NCBI RefSeq assembly: GCF_001911425.1
Contig: NZ_MPPL01000001.1
Location: 2,051,388 to 2,115,387, forward strand
Reading direction: 5' to 3'
DNA from: Mucilaginibacter polytrichastri
Lineage (GTDB): Bacteria > Bacteroidota > Bacteroidia > Sphingobacteriales > Sphingobacteriaceae
DNA length: 64,000 nt
Positions 62,187-64,000 of the stretch are shown one piece after another; positions within the stretch are counted from its first letter, which is position 1, and every line of letters starts with the position of its first letter. Below the pieces are notes generated by a model that was not told the DNA's origin, searched no databases, and saw only the letters and a list, made by a program, of their open reading frames with translations. The position numbers and the translations under genes were made by a program.

Positions 62187-62542
62187 TTTGTTTGTGTTTA
62201 AAGTGTTTATGATATTACCGGTTATGTTATTGTTTTTTATTAGTGCTCCCGGTATTTTCAATTTGTTTCGATTTGCATATATGACTATATGAACCCGCCA
62301 ATAGTTTAATATAACTTTGCTTAAATATTATAGTATTTTACTTAATCAGAATTATATATTGACTTTTATTATTATATCAATATATAATTCTTTAAATGTT
62401 TATTATATAGCGTTGGTCAGAATTTAATTAGTAATCCTAATTAACCTTTTAGTTAAAATGTGCATGATATTGTTACTATCTGTTACCAATCATATTTCTA
62501 TTATTAATGTATAATGAGTTAATTTGAGTTATACATCGCATT
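62187..62542. promoter_or_regulatory. Divergent promoter region with a perfect 15-bp inverted repeat
   Basis: 356 bp, strongly AT-rich, between the divergent Gly/Asn-rich gene and the sorbosone-dehydrogenase-like gene. The inverted repeat AGAATTATATATTGA (62348-62362) and its exact complement (62377-62391), 14 bp apart, could be a regulator site or a cruciform. I see no exact TAnnTTTG box; a TAATTTG lies at 62519-62525. Confidence 0.5.
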
Positions 62543-63835
62543 ATGAAAAACAAATATTTAATCACCTCATTACTCTCTACTATAGCAGTAGTTGGTTTGC
62601 TGGCGTTTACTACGCCGGGTAAAAAACATGTTATTACCCACCATGCCGAAAACGCCGGGCTTAAATTACCTGCCGGTTTTAGCGGAAACATTATAGCAGA
62701 AAATCTGGGTACCGCCCGCCACATTGCTGTTACCCCACAGGGAGATATTTTTGTTAAAATAAACTATAACGCAAGGCGAAATAAAGATGCTAAAGGTATT
62801 GTTGTTTTACACGACAACGGAACCGGTGCGGCTACAGTTAAAACCAGCTTTGGCAATTTTGCCGGTACGGGTATGTACATTAAAAATGGTTACTTGTACG
62901 CATCTTCAGATGTTGACGTTTTCCGTTACAAGCTGAATGACAAGAATGAAGTTATAGACCCAAATAAGCCCGAAAGAATTGTTACCGGTTTAATAAGCCG
63001 CCATGAGCATGAGGCTAAAGCCATATTGCTTGATAACAATGGTAACCTGTACGTTAATATAGGCGCCTTCTCTAACTCATGCCAGGAGAAAGACCGCCAA
63101 AAAGGATCAATGGGCCAAAAAGGTTGCCCGGTATTAGATTCGGCAGCGGGGATCTGGCAGTTTAAGGCCGACAAGCCTGACCAGCACTATGGTGATGGCG
63201 TACGTTATGCCACAGGTTTGCGTAACGTGGTTGGTATGGATTGGAATACCCAGTTAAACCAGCTCTTTGTGATGCAGCATGGTCGCGACCAGTTACATGA
63301 CATTTTCCCTGATCTGTATACCGTACAACAATCGGCATTATTGCCTGCCGAATGTTTATACGCTATTAAGAAGGGCGATAATGCAGGCTGGCCTTATATC
63401 TACTACGATCAGCAACAGCACAAAAAGATCCTGGCGCCAGAGTATGGTGGCGATGGTAAAAAGACAGGTGGTGAGAATGCTATTGATCCTTCAGTTGCAT
63501 TCCCCGGCCACCTGGCGCCAAACGGTTTATTGTTTTACACCGGTAACCAGTTCCCTGCTAAATATAAGAATGGTGCATTTATTGCCTTCCATGGTTCCTG
63601 GAACCGTGCGCCTGAGCCGCAGGCAGGCTACTTTGTGGTGTTCCAACCCTTTAAAGATGGTAAGCCTTTTGGCGACTGGGAAGTATTTGCTGATGGTTTT
63701 GCAGGTACCCCGGAGCAGGTTGCATCCGGCCGCGCAGATCACCGCCCTTGCGGACTGGCACAGGCAGCAGACGGCTCTATCTATGTAACAGACGACTCTA
63801 AAGGAACAATTTATAAAATATCGTACAAAAAATAA
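62543..63835 (+). CDS. Sorbosone-dehydrogenase-like PQQ-type sugar dehydrogenase
   Basis: 430 residues. A signal peptide (about 1-25) is followed by a six-bladed beta-propeller: 'LPAGFSGNIIAENLGTARHIAVTPQGDIFV' is the typical opening, then 'GLISRHEHEAKAILLDNNGNLYVNIGAFSN', 'YATGLRNVVGMDWNTQ', and the end 'GLAQAADGSIYVTDDSKGTIYKI'. This is the soluble PQQ-glucose/sorbosone dehydrogenase family, which oxidises sugars or aldoses in the periplasm. The gene overlaps the next start by one base (TAATG); that gene looks like a cytochrome c, the natural electron acceptor. Confidence 0.88.
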   Translation: MKNKYLITSLLSTIAVVGLLAFTTPGKKHVITHHAENAGLKLPAGFSGNIIAENLGTARHIAVTPQGDIFVKINYNARRNKDAKGIVVLHDNGTGAATVKTSFGNFAGTGMYIKNGYLYASSDVDVFRYKLNDKNEVIDPNKPERIVTGLISRHEHEAKAILLDNNGNLYVNIGAFSNSCQEKDRQKGSMGQKGCPVLDSAAGIWQFKADKPDQHYGDGVRYATGLRNVVGMDWNTQLNQLFVMQHGRDQLHDIFPDLYTVQQSALLPAECLYAIKKGDNAGWPYIYYDQQQHKKILAPEYGGDGKKTGGENAIDPSVAFPGHLAPNGLLFYTGNQFPAKYKNGAFIAFHGSWNRAPEPQAGYFVVFQPFKDGKPFGDWEVFADGFAGTPEQVASGRADHRPCGLAQAADGSIYVTDDSKGTIYKISYKK

Positions 63836-64000
63836 TGACCGCTTTTTTCAGATCATTTTTACTAACTGCTTTTTGCTTTGTAGCAATCAGCAGTTATGCA
63901 CAGCAACATAAAACTACGAGCAAAGCTAAACCACAAGCCAAACCGGCGGCAGGTGGTTTAGCAGGTTCTGTAGCTGCCGGGCACAGTGTCTATATGCAAT
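63835..64000 (+). CDS. Probable exported cytochrome c, truncated by the window end
   Basis: An ATG at 63835 overlaps the preceding stop by one base, and the frame is open to the edge (55 codons seen). The start is a signal peptide ('SFLLTAFCFVAISSYA') followed by a Lys/Ala-rich linker and 'GSVAAGHSVYMQ', the usual lead-in to a c-type haem CxxCH motif, which would come just beyond the edge. It is the likely electron acceptor of the PQQ-type dehydrogenase. The haem motif itself is not visible, so the call is provisional. Confidence 0.6.
   Translation, partial: MTAFFRSFLLTAFCFVAISSYAQQHKTTSKAKPQAKPAAGGLAGSVAAGHSVYMQ

Noticed and set aside
63279..63788. A 169-residue plus-strand frame within the sugar-dehydrogenase gene
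   Set aside because: It is a shadow of the strongly conserved beta-propeller frame and shows no domain pattern.
1..64000. tRNA, rRNA, CRISPR arrays, prophage or a replication origin
   Set aside because: I looked for the TψC-type GTTCGA pattern, regularly spaced repeats, phage structural genes and DnaA-box clusters, and saw none that were convincing.

Overview
The window looks like chromosome from a Bacteroidota bacterium of the Sphingobacteriaceae type (Mucilaginibacter or Pedobacter-like). This is an inference from gene content: an Oar-like TonB-dependent receptor, Bacteroidota-type membrane LytTR and LytS/LytR regulators, WbqC next to CorA, lack of Shine-Dalgarno sequences, TAnnTTTG-type promoter boxes and AT-rich intergenic DNA. 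I saw no rRNA, tRNA, CRISPR array or prophage.

Layout. (1) 0.2-8.4 kb: a secreted/outer-membrane phosphoester group (TonB-dependent receptor, NPP-type phosphodiesterase, GDPD, secreted esterase), then a lipoprotein of glycosidase-like appearance. (2) 8.8-26.2 kb: an exopolysaccharide locus. The core runs on the plus strand: Wza-like export lipoprotein, Wzc-like tyrosine kinase, Wzy-like polymerase, Wzx-like flippase, GT2, serine-acetyltransferase-like enzyme, GT4 and hexapeptide acetyltransferase. It is flanked by two WecG/TagA/CpsF paralogues, two secreted beta-helix proteins, a second acetyltransferase and a stand-alone BLUF photoreceptor. No gene for the initiating sugar-phosphate transferase is present. 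(3) 26.2-38.8 kb: signalling genes (PAS histidine kinase, hybrid kinase, Crp/Fnr regulator, membrane LytTR protein, LytS/LytR pair), an SDR protein, an acyltransferase and efp. (4) 38.8-41.9 kb: a GC-richer, hairpin-rich non-coding stretch that may encode a structured RNA, the radical-SAM/TIGR03915 DNA-repair pair and a palindromic repeat. (5) 41.9-61.3 kb: housekeeping genes (bioB, mgtE, yigZ-like, eamA-like, ribD, prmC, xerD, aroQ, an MscS channel, a glycosyltransferase/acyltransferase pair, wbqC-like, corA, msrA, a metallo-beta-lactamase-fold protein, an aldo/keto reductase). (6) 61.3-64.0 kb: a Gly/Asn/Gln-rich secreted protein, a sorbosone-dehydrogenase-like enzyme and the start of a probable cytochrome c gene cut by the window edge.

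Two copies of one 1352-bp IS3-family element, with identical predicted proteins, lie at 27832-29183 and 41917-43268. Each has 3-bp target duplications (CTA and GTT). Each sits between the stop codon of a minus-strand gene and the hairpin that probably terminated it. This shared placement, the hairpin-rich region at about 38.99-39.45 kb, the BLUF gene inside the polysaccharide locus and several perfect inverted repeats in divergent promoter regions are the points most worth following. I did not find a clearly new defence or mobile system.
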